Made by a program: the position numbers and the translations under genes. Below the pieces are notes generated by a model. It worked only from the letters and a program-made list of their open reading frames with translations, was not told the DNA's origin and ran no database searches. Positions 21,596 through 33,399 of a DNA stretch of 64,000 nt are shown piece after piece. The number at the start of each line of letters is the position of its first letter. Position 1 is the first letter of the stretch. The DNA lies in NCBI GenBank assembly GCA_016808115.1, contig JAEQBH010001375.1:124001-188000 (forward strand), in the 5' to 3' direction. Source of the DNA: Tetrastigma voinierianum (taxonomy: Eukaryota; Streptophyta; Magnoliopsida; Vitales; Vitaceae).

Positions 21596-23440
21596 ATGGT
21601 GAGAACTAGGCACTTCGCCGGACCCAAGGTGCAACGATCGACCGCCAGCCGACACCCCACACCCGGGCCCGCGTCGACGCCCACACTCAATCAACGGGCC
21701 GACGCCCCCCACACCCAACCGCCGTCGCTATGCCCAATCCAACCGTTGATGGTGCCACGACTGGCACTCAGGCTGCTGATCCTCCTTCCCGCAAAGAGCA
21801 CACTAGAGTGGGTCCCCTGGTCTCTCTCCTAGGCACCCTGCCTCCTCGAGGGGCCCCGCGCCTTCCAAATCCAAAATCACATTCACTCAGGGAGTCCTCC
21901 CACTCAGCCCGAGCCTCCAAATACCACCTTCCGCATCGTGATGCGCCTCTCCCAATTATCCCCTACTGGATGATCCGGAGACCATTATTCCACGCATCCG
22001 GTTCTTAAACTGGATCGTCACAAGGGGATTCATTATGAGTTTTACTATGATCTCCCAAGATCGATCACGACCCAGCTCGTGATTCTATGCGGCTAGTAAT
22101 GTGCATTCCTCGAGTCGCTTACTACCCGAGGCGTTGTCACTGGCAGCTGGAGTTTTATCACACCAAGGACTTTGGGGAGAGTTTATCCGACAAAGACCAA
22201 CAATATCGACGGCGCCTGTGGATTCTGAGAGCTACGAACATTGTCAAGCATTGTTTAATGGGTGGTTCTCGCTAATTCAGGATTATAAGATAGTAATATG
22301 ACCCCTCGCCTCTCAAAGATCGTCAGTTCAGTCCTCTGAGAATATAACCAGTGTCCAGTCCCAGACGAGTCTGACAGTCCCCGAGCATGCTCCTCATCGA
22401 TCACATCTTGCAACCTATTCCGCTTCAAAGACTGGGCGAGGAGATGAGCCATTCTAGAGGCTCTGTACCGGATTTCTGAGGGATTTTGGTTCAGCCCTGT
22501 TGAGCTGATCATGACTTCCTTGTTCCATTTTGAGGACAAGGTCCATCGCAGGAGTTTACCACGCGTTGAGTCCATCCCTCTGCTATTCCCGAGGCTCCTA
22601 TGCCAGCCCCGCATATCAAGTTCCCCACGAGCCACGATACAGAGCGCCTGCAGTATTTGCATGGAAGCATGGATTTTGATAGAGTGAGTGAAAGTGCACC
22701 CTGCTATTTTCATCTCAAAATTTCCTGATGATGCGAGACGATTTCCAATGGCGGACCTTCCCGTAGGTCGGGCAAGATTCCCGTGCCTTACCGACCGAGG
22801 GGACTGGCCTATCTTTCACCCAGCCCAGCCTCACCTTCTCTGCCTGGAGCACCACGACTGGGGCGCCCTACAGTCCGTCAACCAGCCTCCACCGCCACCC
22901 ACTCCCATCTCCTCGCCGACCAGCTTCGGTCTCATCCTTCCACCGCATCACGAACCGCAAAGATATCCCTTATATCACTCGACTTTCTAGCCATCATGGA
23001 TGCGGTCCGACATTTCAGCAAATCTCGCTTCATTTGCGTACGTTATCGTATCCTTAGTCGAAAGTGGATGGCACCGACTAAGACCGCTTCCTATACGTGA
23101 CAGCACTTTCGCCCAGCAAAATCGCGTCGATCGTACTTCGGGGGATTCGGGGATCACCGGCTCACCGCCGATCCCAAATTTTCGGGCTCATGCTCGACCA
23201 CTACCTTGATTTTCGGTGAGAGCTGACATCATCCACCCGACTAAGATTCCTGGGGACTTACTAGCGACAAATAGCCTGCAGGATCTCGATCTCCTACCCT
23301 ATAACGCCGTCTCACCATGTCCGGGATGGCGATGACCCACCATCAACTGCACATTGAGGAGGTCACACTTCCTTCTCTAACTTTCCAATCCATGCCCCAT
23401 TGCGGACGATGAATCTTTGTCAGTGAGTTAGGAAAAGGAA
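21596..23440 (+). pseudogene. Athila env-like (post-integrase) ORF remnant
   Basis: It starts MVRTRHFAGPKV at 21596, the usual MVRTR-type start of the third ORF of Athila elements. A proline- and serine-rich N-terminus (HPTPGPASTPT) follows, then, after frame changes, KITFTQGVLPLS, RFLNWIV, SLAAGVLSHQGLWGEF and FRFKDWARR. Near 22640-22960 there is another proline-rich stretch (PPPPPTPISSPTS), and the region ends with frames in the 23000-23210 interval. In the family the product is a putative envelope-like or nuclear protein of unproven function. GC content is clearly higher than the surroundings. It is broken in at least five places. Confidence 0.6.
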
Positions 23441-24639
23441 GTGATAGTTATTATACTTTGTTTTGTTTTAGTCTTTCTGAATCGCTTTTTGTCCATTTTG
23501 AAAAAGTGTTAGTGTAGAATAAATAGTAGGTAGCAGGTCATTAAGCTACTATAAAGCTTTTCATTGTTTTTGAAAAATATAGTCAGCTTATACGTTTTAT
23601 AATATAATTATATAAACATCATTTACAAGCCATTTTAGTAGTCATTTTTTTTTTATATTGTCTAGCCTTGCGCTGAAGAACTTAAGCTTTGTCCAATCCT
23701 CATATGTTAGATTGGTTCCATGCCTAATTAAGTGGATGATCATTGAATTCTTAGTGCTTAACCCTTTTTTCTTCTTTCCATCTCTACCTTCCCAACCACA
23801 CACTATGTACATGAGTTCCAAATGATAGGCTTCAAAACCCTGGCAGAACTCTTGGTAACTTTGCAAAAACTCTGACCCTGAAGTTTCATGATCACTTTAT
23901 TAGTTGAGCACCTCAAGTAGTGAAGGCCAATGTGTCTTCCAAAAGAAAAAGAAAAGAAAGAAAGGAAAAGAAAAGAAAAAGAAACAACTATTAGCTTTGC
24001 CTTGAAACCCGGCACTGGTTCTGGGGGTTTACGGCAAGCCTTTAAAGCCTCGTGTCTAAGCCAACTGGTCAGTCAATGACTTAATAGGTTTTTTCGCCAT
24101 GGGTGGATGGTGGATTTCTAGAGTTGCAGGTGTTGAGCCCAAAATCATTCGAGTCCCAGGTGAAACCTGCAGAAGATTGCGAATGAAGATCCATACTGTG
24201 CCCTAAACCTTAACCGGGTCGGGAGTCATCGCGATCCTCGCTAGCGGGCGGACTGCAAGTCGATTCCTCGGCATTGCACCCTGCACAAATACAAAAGAAT
24301 TGTGAAATAAGAGGTGGGTCTTGATCTATTTAGGTTGGTTAGCGAGCTGAAGCTGTGGGCAAGAGTTTGCTGTAGGGACAGCTTGGTAGTTTACTGTCGG
24401 TGAGTCGATCAAACAAACACTTGTGATTTCGTGGAAGCCTCTCGCTGATTCATCGAGAAGGAAACTCTTTGATATTCAACTCTGCATACTCCCCACTCTC
24501 TGCAGATAGTTATTGGGCAGTTTTCTGCGGATTCCGCATTATGGGTTGCCTTACATTTTTGCAAACTCTTGAACTACCATACTTTGCAGTTATTCATTCT
24601 TTCTTACACGTTATGACCAGCAACGGTTAGGTGTGATAG
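23441..24639 (+). mobile_element. Family B Athila 3' untranslated internal region
   Basis: There is no intact frame. At 23930-23990 is GTGTCTTCCAAAAGAAAAAG followed by an A/G-rich tract, and the same words stand at 42080-42140 in the other family B copy, followed by comparable sequence. This identifies the stretch as the region between the env-like ORF and the 3' LTR. No clear polypurine tract is visible just before 24640. Confidence 0.6.
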
Positions 24640-26010
24640 TGATTGTTAGTGCCTAAAAAGCAAGTTATTTTAACTCTATTTATTATAGGTTTTATGATTT
24701 TAGTACTAATTCATTCTAATTAACCCATTTGCACATTAAGGTCCCTACTTAATATCACATTCTCGAGGCATTTTAGTTATAATTGGAAGCCAAATCGCTG
24801 GTGTCAATCCAATCATAACAAAGTCGGGAGGTTGATTTCACTAATTTCATATAGTTTATAAAATTTCAGCAAGTCAGAATGAAGAATACACAAAAGCTAG
24901 AAGAAATGGAATAGATGGGAATAAGAGTCATATAGAAGCACACAGAATAAAGGATGAACAAGGCAAAAATTTCGCACGCCGAATTTTCGCCATCATAAAA
25001 CATTATGATAGCAAAATTTTCAATTTTCGCTATGACTCCACTCATGATTGAGAGCGACTTCTATGATAGCAAAATCACTGCATGCACTAGCTAAAATTGT
25101 CTCCGCTTCCTCGTTTTTTTTATTCAAACGACTGCTTTTGGTTTTTCATTTTACCCCTTCAATCGTAATTATTCTAGTTTATTATTTTGGTATTTACATG
25201 TCAGGCTATATGCTTAATGAAACAAACACTAACAGCTGACCTCAAGTTTTTACTGACTAATATACGGCCCCCGTTGGGCCCTCATTTTCTCTCTTCTCTC
25301 TCCTTTCTCTCACTTTTCAAGGCCAAACACCCTCCAAGGATGACAACTGAGGGATGAGCTACAAACCCTTCTCCTTGAAGGAAGGTTGTCAAGGCTGTGG
25401 ATCCGAAGGTCACTGTAGTTCCCCTGCTTTTCTACGCAATGTGTTTTGACATTTTGGTTCCTGCTATTTTCAACCTAGGTTTAAAGCATGTAGTACTGAT
25501 CAATACTTGGTAATCTTTTAAAGATCAGTTGACGCTTATTATTAGATCCAATCGAGATTCACATTAGGTTGCCATTTACGAAATCTGTGTGATGAGTCAA
25601 GGTATAGATTTTCAATGAAGGAACCATAAATGCTAAAGAAATGCTTTTATCAAAAGGAAAACTATTAGGTTTAGTTTTTAAAGCTAAATGAAGATCCCTG
25701 TCATGTGGGAGAGATCCCGGTGAATCTCACAGACCTAGGACCTAAAACCAAGAGCCCAATGCTTTTGCATGATTCTTCTTTTTCTTTATTTTTCTTCATT
25801 TTATTTTCTGCTTGTAAACCACCAACCCCTCCGTTTTTAGTCACCACCTAAAATCCAAACCTAATTCAACATTAATCACTTAAATCATTTGTAATCGTAA
25901 GAAAACTTCATCCCTACCGAATTCTAGAACCGTCATACTGGCAGTAGCTTGACTACTATAGTAGAGTGAAATTTCAGATACAAATATTGTTGATTCCGAT
26001 CACCTCCTAT
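24640..26010 (+). mobile_element. Family B LTR, first of two abutting copies
   Basis: It starts TGATTGTTAGTGCCTAAAAAGC and ends near TGTTGATTCCGATCACCTCC (about 26010), 1.37 kb. Landmarks shared with the next copy are TATTATAG-TTTTGAG, CTCTCTTCTCTC leader sequence (25290), CCAAACACCCTC, and ATGAAGATCC-type U5. A GCGAAAATT motif patch lies at 24970-25050. Preceded by the family B 3' internal region, it is the 3' LTR of the truncated element. Confidence 0.72.
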
Positions 26011-27333
26011 TGTATTAATCTAGTTTGAAGTCAAAAGATATTTTGAGCTCTATCTATTATAGTTTTGAGTGCTTTTGTGTACTAATCATTCTAATTAAAC
26101 CCACTAGCATGTTATGTCCCTATTATACAACATCGCACTGCGGGCTATTTTGTAGTGCGTTAATGTATCGATGCCCCCATTTATCGAGTCAATCCATGGG
26201 CAAAGATCCACAGTTTATCTCCTTCAAATTGGGAAGACGTATGTGCAAAGTTAGAAGTGCGTAAAGCCGTGGCGCAGTAGTTTAAGTGCAGAGTATCGCG
26301 ACATTGTGCGAGACGCACGCTGGTACTCGCACATCGCTGAAATTGCCACAAGGCAATCTTTCTCATTATACAAATTTCCTCAGTTCACTTCTCGCCCGTA
26401 ACCACCCTGCTATATTTTCCACGTTACTCCCAGATAACCACTTCTTCACGACATGGGTGTCTGCCACTTCTTTTTGTGTTATATATATAGCCATTTTGGC
26501 ATTGTTGATGGGACTTTGCCTAGAAGAAATTTTAGGCGAAGGGCTCCAAGTGGCTCCCGCTTTTCGCTCTTCTCTCCATTTTCCTCATTTCCTTTCTCTA
26601 TCAAGCCAAACACCCTCGAGGATGAAACTCAAGGGATGGTTACTAAAACTCCCATCCCTTGAAGAGAGAGGCTGATGTGGGTCGGTAGCTGTGAGACATA
26701 AACGCAGTTCTCTCTCAACAAGCTTAACGCGAGCATTTATACATTTATGTTCCCGTCTTTTAACTCTGTGCTTAAAAAGCCCTTCAAGGTATCCTCATGT
26801 GCCAATACTGGGCAATCTCTGTATCCTGGGATGTTTATCATTAGATCCACTAACATCCATTAGTTGTCATGTACGAGCCTCAGGTGGGTCAAGGTGCTGG
26901 GATTCTCACCTAAGGAAACACACATAAATGCCTTTAGAAAATGCTTTCTATCAAAAGGAAATGTGGCTAGTGGTTAGGTTTTGGTTAAATGAAGATCCAG
27001 CCGAAATGATCATATGTCATCCTCCCAACATGAGGAAATGAACCCGAGGACCTCATATACTATCAACCTTAGCTTCAAGAGCTCCAATACCATGATTTTT
27101 ATTAGTTTATTTCATTTTATTTCACCTACTTTTAATTCAGATACCATCAACTTCACACTTTTACAAACTCCATCCAAAACCACCATTCTCAAGCATCATA
27201 AATCATTTTGTGCCAAGAAAACCCATCCCCTGTTCCGATCCCCAGAGCCAACATATCACAGTAATGTTACTGCAGAGGCGGAATTTAGGTTTATAAATAT
27301 TGTTGATTCCGAACCCTACCGTGGTATGATCCA
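26011..27333 (+). mobile_element. Family B LTR, second abutting copy
   Basis: It starts near TGTATTAATCTAG and ends near GGTATGATCCA (about 27333), 1.32 kb, in the same orientation and order as the preceding LTR. No primer site, gag or other internal sequence lies between the two, and no tRNA-Asp site follows. The open frame at 26286-26675 (129 codons) and those near 26690-26930 have no domain and fall in LTR sequence. Confidence 0.7.
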
Positions 27334-28600
27334 CAGCCACAAGGTCAACACGCTCCTAATCTCATATATGGCCCATATGAACCTCGGACTCAACTCTCGC
27401 TTCGACCTCCAAAACCGGTAGAAATTCTCTCTCCACGCTGATACCTTTTAAGAACATCTTGCCTCCCACTATATTCAATATCTCTCCTCTTGGGAGCAGG
27501 CATATGACTCTCGCTCATCACCAGTAAATTTTAACCTTTTCCTCAATAACCCTGCACTTTCTCTTTCATATCTCTCACTATGTCCGGCCAATCACTTTAT
27601 TCTCATTTAACCCATCCAACACGAGGTGCTCCCAGAGACACACCATACAGCCCCTCGCCAGATGGTGCCACATACAATGCTTGATTTGAAAACTATTGTT
27701 GTTATGTAAATCTTATCAATGAATATACTATCCCAACTTCCCTGTACTCCCATGACACAACCTCAAAGCAGTACGAAGTACGTGACCAACCTCTCGATCG
27801 GTCTACATCCGTTTCATGATGGAATGTTGTGGATCAACTCTTCAGCTTAGTGCCCAAAGTCGATCGTAATTCCTTCCGCAACCTTGATGTAAAACTCCAG
27901 ATCCCATCTCACACAAAGATAATACCGGTACAATTGGTGCAATCGTATAATCTCTTCATCCACATATAATTCAATGGTCGATCCATAGAATAGTCACTCC
28001 CGAATTGTATAAATGAGGGTCACTTTGTGAGCCTATCAATAATACCTGCATGTAGTCATGTTTTTGTTGTGTGAGGGGGAAACTGACACAAAATCCATGG
28101 TAATGTTATCCCACTTCCATTAAGGAATTGGAAAGGATCTCAATGCACCGCTGGCACTGTACCAACTTTGATCACACACCGACACGCTCAAACACTTAGA
28201 CACATACCAAATCACATCTCTTTTCATTCCTTCCACCAATAAAGTCTTTCAAGTCCTTCCGTACATTTTATTACCTCTAGATGCATGGTACAATACCGTA
28301 TTATGAGCCCTTCAAATAGCAACTTTTTTGCTTTAGCTCTTAATCATCCGGGCATAATCGCTCTAGAAATATAAACTCTGTTTTCTCTAAAACTGCCCTT
28401 GTTTCACCATCTCTAATCATCTATAACTTTTCTTGTGCCTTCATCATTTCTTCTTCGAGCATCTATAATCATTTGCTTTTAAATACAAAGTCAGGCTTTT
28501 AATTGAGCTTAATATAGCTCCATCATCCGCTAATCTCCTTTCACTATGTTGAAGTGACACATTGTCGCCACTATCTCTTTCGGCCTAAAGAATCAACATA
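27334..28600 (-). pseudogene. Minus-strand Tekay integrase remnant
   Basis: On the minus strand, about 28270-28170 gives GNKMYGRT, GMKRDVIWYVSKC (zinc-binding region) and, after a shift, WDNITMDFVSVSP near 28110-28080, the start of the catalytic core. Toward 27430 the frames are too broken to read a chromodomain. The left boundary is where family B LTR sequence begins, so the end of integrase, the polypurine tract and the junction with the 3' LTR have been separated by the insertion at 19644-27333. Confidence 0.7.
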
Positions 28601-28950
28601 CATTGGGCTAGCTTCCTCTTCCCGCGGCTTTTCGTCTATAATGCGCCATAATCTCGATAACTCTTGTAATCACTCCACTCCCAAATTTAACCTTCGTTAG
28701 CAAGTACTTGACTCTTATGATCGGCAAATCTCTACACTTTTCCTCGTATAAGTAGTGCCACCATATTTTCAAAGCAAACACTACCGCCGCCAACTCTAGG
28801 TCGAAGGTGGGGAGAGCCCCATTCATGTGGTTTTAACGGTTCGGACGCGACATAAGCTACCATCATCTGCATTAACACGCATGATACTAAAACCAATGCC
28901 TCGAAGCATCACTATACAATGTATACTCTTTTCCTGGCGGTAATGCTTAA
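28601..28950 (-). pseudogene. Minus-strand Tekay RNase H remnant
   Basis: A 72-codon frame (28826-28608) reads FDLELAAVVFALKIWWHYLY, the conserved RNase H core, then EEKC and KYLLTK, which corresponds to the usual [13 protein letters not shown] with the aspartate region shifted. The order relative to RT and integrase on the minus strand is as expected. Confidence 0.82.
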
Positions 28951-29780
28951 TATCATGTCAACCAAGATCTTTCTCTAATCGTTCAAAACTATTCGACATT
29001 TTTCATTCACTCAAATTTTTTATTCCTCTCCCGAGAATCAGCGAAATAAGAAACGCACAAAAGCCTCGCTCTAGTACAACCTTACTAGGCTCAAGAAACT
29101 TCTCACCTCGATTATGCATTTCGAGGTGGTGTCCACCCACAACCGCTTCAACTGTGATCAACTCTATACTCCTCAAGATACACTAATACGTCTAGAATGA
29201 AACTTCCTTTAGCCAAAAATCATATTTTCTAAGCTTAGCATATAACCTCTTTTCTCTTAATGTCTCCAAGACTATCTTTAGATGTTGTTCATGTTCCCGC
29301 AGGCATCCTTAGAACAACAGGTGATGTCATCAATAAAACTGGCAACAATTGATCCATTACGGGCTCGAAACCCTATTCATCAAGTCCATAAATGCGTCGC
29401 TTCTGCAGCATTAGTTAACCCAAATGGCATACCAAGAACTCATAATGGCCATATCGGGTAAATGCGGTCTTGGCAGACACATAATTTTCATTTACTTCTC
29501 AACCGATAATCCATATCACAAGTCACCCGAAAAGACACTAGCCCTTCAACTGACATCAAAATCTTCGATTCACAATGGTACTTGTTTTCATTGTCACCAT
29601 TGAATTCACTGTGAGTGTCATCTTCTTTCACTGTAATAAACAGTGCACCCTGTGAGAAACACCGGCCTGACAAACTCTTTATCCAAAAGCTCTGCAATTA
29701 ATCTTTAACTCTTTCAAACACATTGAGCCATCCCCAGACGCTGTGCCCCTAGACATAGGGACTGCTCCCAGATAAATTTA
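28951..29780 (-). pseudogene. Minus-strand Tekay reverse transcriptase remnant
   Basis: On the minus strand FGLTNAAEA (about 29430-29400) is followed by FIDDI at 29337-29323, the catalytic aspartate pair. Next, around 29270-29200, come shifted fragments of the usual RLYAKL...FWL thumb sequence. Many frameshifts. The small open frame at 29488-29697 is part of the connecting region. Confidence 0.75.
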
Positions 29781-30300
29781 TATGGCTAAGTCCACCTCTC
29801 TCGAGTGGAATACCCAGAATCCCTTCAAGGAATGGCTATCCGAAATTCCCTACGTGTGAATCTTTCATACCCGGTCTTAACCTCGAGTCAAGTATCATGC
29901 CCAAGATTTACCATCCTCTCATAAATCTCCTAGCTTGTGGCTAGCGAAGATCACATTAGACATTACACTTGAGCCAATGCCTCAGACTATCACCCACCGG
30001 GTCAGAGCATCTCAACACTAACGTTTTGACCACAATCAATAATTTGGTGTTAGACAACCAATCCATCTCCATAATCAAGTCAAACTCTAATGGTTATCAA
30101 ATCAGCGTAGAAACTCTTGTTTTGCATAACAATGGGACAATTTTATATAATCTATTCACACAACGCCAGTTCCAACAACTGAAGGTCACATGCGATGTCA
30201 TATGCTAATTTCCTCTATCGCCGGTACTTGTCATCACATGCTCCATGTCACATATGAATGGAGTAGATCCAGATCAATCAATGCATGTATCTCAATGTAA
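29781..30300 (-). pseudogene. Minus-strand Tekay protease remnant
   Basis: On the minus strand, at about 30090-30030, LEFDLIMEMDWLSNTKLLI matches the conserved end of the chromovirus protease (FD-I-GMDWL). The active-site triad is not readable. A plus-strand frame over the same bases (29969-30208) is a shadow. Confidence 0.7.
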
Positions 30301-31392
30301 GAGAAATACTTAAATATAACCTCAGATATCGTAATCCTCATACGAAGCCGATACAGATATGCTCCGTGCCGGTGTCAGAAAGTATTGGGGGACGCATCCA
30401 CCGCCTCAAATCGTACTCCCGCCCTATACCGTAGACGGGCCACACCACGACTCGCCTGATGCAGTCGAAGGTGGTGCAAATGACATTTCGAGAGGATTCC
30501 TATTGTCCCTCGACCATTAGGACAATTTTCCATAAATGTTCTGCTTCCACATCCAAGCACCCTCCTGGCTAACAACTACAAACTCCTGTAAACGCCAGTG
30601 AAATTGGGTGGCCTCCTGGAATTTCTCCTTATCTAATCGGCACTTACCCGCATCTAGTACTAGGTGCTACATTGGACCCTTGCCTCTCATAGCGACTATA
30701 TTCGGTTAATTTGGAGACTCTAAGCTCTTTTCCCCGAGGAGGACGAAGCTCCTCTAGAAAACTTCTTATTTTGAGATCTTTCTTTGCTACTTGTTTCTAG
30801 TCTCTCCACTTTCATTGCAACTTGGACAAACTAATAAAAGTTCACCTGTTGGAGAGAAGTCACAGGTGCTAAGTACCTCTTGATGGAATCATGTAGTCCA
30901 TCTTCAGGTGCCTACACCCGAGAATGCCTCGATTGAGGACCGCCTCGTGCATATTCTTGAGATAGGCTGAACTCTTTCATTTTCGATACGGATAAGTTCC
31001 TTTGCCATGTCGAGGCTGTTTCATGGACTCCTAGCCATCTCGGTAATGTACTTTGCCCTGAACTCTTGGACAAAAAATTCCCATGTCATGGGATTTGGAA
31101 TCCCTGGACTTTTGAGCACAAATTTCCACCAATCGTATGCCTCACCCTGCAATAGTGAAACTACACATGATCTTCTTACGATCGAGGGACATCTAACCTC
31201 TTCCAATACCCTTTCTAGCTTTTCTAACCAGAATTCGGCTTTCGCTGACTTTTCCATGCTCAACCCATGGAATTCCTCTGCTCCATGTCTTCTTGCTGTG
31301 TCTATTGGAGCTTTAGGAGTGGTCAATCTATCAATACCCGAGCCATGTCTTGCGATATTCTCAACAAGGCTTCCATGGGCTCGTGGGTACAT
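30301..31392 (-). pseudogene. Minus-strand Tekay gag remnant
   Basis: A 123-codon frame (31392-31021) contains RHGAEEFHGLSMEKSAKAEF, FWLEKLERVLEEV, the core GEAYDWWKFV and MTWEFFVQEFRAKYI, all landmarks of the retrotransposon gag capsid domain. Downstream (31020-30301) frames are broken; a knuckle region is expected there and is not clearly readable. The large plus-strand frame at 31007-31471 is its antisense shadow. Same lineage as, but diverged from, the gag at 6157. Confidence 0.85.
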
Positions 31393-31584
31393 TACTTTAC
31401 GAGGCTGGACGTGTACTTGTTTCAGCAGGTTAACACTCTCGAAGCTTCTTCGGGATGATCCATCTATCTGAAACCCACAAGGACATACACATCAGGCCAA
31501 CACATTTACTACAAACACATGTTTTTTTATCATATACTCTATTCTGAGCGACTAAACCTAGGATTTTCGAAACGCCTAAACTGA

Positions 31585-31595
31585 GCTCGATACCA
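31585..31595 (-). other. Primer-binding site, initiator tRNA-Met (minus strand)
   Basis: On the minus strand TGGTATCGAGC, which is TGGTATCAGAGC with one base lost. It lies between gag and the right-hand LTR and fixes the element's orientation. Confidence 0.75.
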
Positions 31596-31596
31596 C

Positions 31597-32730
31597 TAAC
31601 ATGGCGCCGGATTTTGGTGCGACCAATTGGTGGGTCTGAACCGGATCTGGGATGCTCAAATACCACTAAACTGTGACGTCACCAACTCGTCACCCGGTGT
31701 CAAGCGAAGGTGTCATATATAATTTTTTTTTTTTTTTTTACACTTATAAACTTTAAGCTTGTTCATTCATATAATGTTAAACATTTACTATATTTACATT
31801 GTTTACAAAATAAACAAAATTACATATACAAAATAGACCAAAAGGTCTTCCAGTGGGCACCTAGTGATGCGTAGCCTTTGCCTGTTGATGTGGATTGTCG
31901 TCTCCGATTCCTCTTACGTACTACACGGATGAAATCACCGGTGCTAAGCTTTGCGGCGAGTGGGGAATTAATACATATGGACAGAGGAGAGCTCTGCGAG
32001 GGTCACCCACCTTATATACAAATGCATATACTTATGACACATGCATAACAATTACATATACTTATCATTTCTCATTTATATACTTTTCATGTCATAACAC
32101 ATGCTTTATTTCTTGTTCTTGTATTGTATACTATCATCGCATAAGCGATGCTATTCTTCTCATATCATGTCATATATTCTTCACATTTCACATTTTGCAC
32201 ATACCGTCACATTTTCTTTATGTTTTCATGTCTGCAAATACTTTAGAAGCGGATAAGGGAAATAACTGTACGTACCCAAAGGTACTATCATTGTTCGAGA
32301 CAGTGATCTCTATCTGTATATACCCGAAGGTATCATCACTGTACGAGATAGTGACCTATGCCATGAAATATGTGACCCAAACGGGGTCGTATATACTCGA
32401 TGGTATCATCACTGTCTGAGGGCGTTGACCTATGCCATGTAGTCCAAAACGGGATCTATGTCAAATCGACCAGACGAGGCCTCGATATGCGTAAACTATA
32501 TCTTTGCGACAGTGTCTATAGGCATGCCTATCTATCCCTCTACCGGGTTCTAAGTGAATAATCCATGTGTATTTTATGTTCAGTACACTTATCTCATATT
32601 CGAATAATTATGGTCATCCGATAATCATATACGATATGTCTGATCATTTATTTGTATCTTTGCATTTTTCATATCTCGTTATATGCATGAATAAACACAT
32701 GATTACCATGTATAACTACTTGCTTTCCCT
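31597..32730 (-). mobile_element. 5' LTR of the minus-strand Tekay-like element
   Basis: It matches 18219-18960 in order: AACCGGATC, GGTGTCATATATAA followed by a T run (31719-31740), AAGCTTGTTCATTCATATAATG, then the dyad-bearing tandem units at 32265-32450. The right boundary is unclear; from about 32730 the sequence looks like a family C LTR fragment. Confidence 0.65.
32265..32450. repeat. Tandem units with ATCACTGTxCGAGAxAGTGA dyads
   Basis: Three units of roughly 50-75 bases, each TACCCGAAGGTATCATCACTG or similar. The dyad halves TCA(C/T)TGT and ACAGTGA (32287-32305) or ATCACT and AGTGA (32335-32354) frame a CGAGA centre. The third unit is degraded. A single good dyad is kept in the other LTR at 18869. 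Confidence 0.6.
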
Positions 32731-33167
32731 TATTTCTGGACCCATATGGGTTCCACTTTTATCATACTATATATGGCTGGATTCTTGACTCAATGGGCTT
32801 TCCATAGAGTCTAAGAATACCCGAAACAGAGTTCGGACGAAGAAGTTATGGTCATCCGAAGTTGGAGGTCATACATTACTAGCCAATCCTAGCCAAGCTG
32901 ACCTGGAAAAACCTAGATTTCAGGAGGGTTATGTTCACCTACTGTCCTCCACAGGCATATGGCTGGAATCTTGACTCAATGGCCTTTCCATAGAGTCTAA
33001 GAACACCAACGCACGAGCTGGACGAGTTTATGACATACAGTTGGAGGTCACACGAGGGTAGTTGGTGACACAGCCCGGTATTTGTCTGGCGGTACATCTG
33101 ACCTAAGCCAGGAGCTGACCCTAACCTGGCCGAGCTGCCTTGGTCGAGCCATTAGTGAGCTATGCGG
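32731..33167 (+). mobile_element. Family C-like LTR fragment, plus strand
   Basis: It has two copies about 186 bases apart (near 32775 and 32961) of GGCTGGATTCTTGACTCAAT, each followed by GGCTTTCCATAGAGTCTAAG. The complement of this block occurs, also twice, at 17760-18010. The fragment is cut by the family A element at 33168. Confidence 0.45.
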
Positions 33168-33399
33168 TGATGAGCTTAAAGTCATCTATTTTTTAATCCA
33201 TTTTCTGTTTGGTTTTCATGAAAGGAATAGTGTCTCTAGAAATATGAAGAAACTCACCAATTTGTTATTAGCCGAGAGAGTGTGAAGAAGAAGAAAAAGC
33301 GATGAAAAATCACGACAATTGGTGGAGTAAAAATGCAGAAAATGGCGGGGCGAAATAAGCAAGCGGTTAACTAATGTTGGAGTTTAAGCACGCGATCGG

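Noticed and set aside
22255..22713. Minus-strand open frame of 152 codons
   Set aside because: It lies antisense to the env-like ORF, shows no domain and has no promoter; plus-strand fragments here fit Athila better.
26286..26675. Plus-strand open frame of 129 codons
   Set aside because: Within a family B LTR; the neighbouring LTR has stops at the same place.
31007..31471. Plus-strand open frame of 154 codons
   Set aside because: It is antisense to a clear gag capsid frame (31392-31021), which carries the conserved motifs.
31719..31740. T run as a Pol III terminator or LINE tail
   Set aside because: The same position in the partner LTR (about 18339) has a shorter T run; it is a homopolymer expansion in an LTR.
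31895..32419. Plus-strand open frame of 174 codons
   Set aside because: It lies within an LTR that also occurs at 18219-19000; the tyrosine-rich product reflects ATA/TAT-rich DNA.
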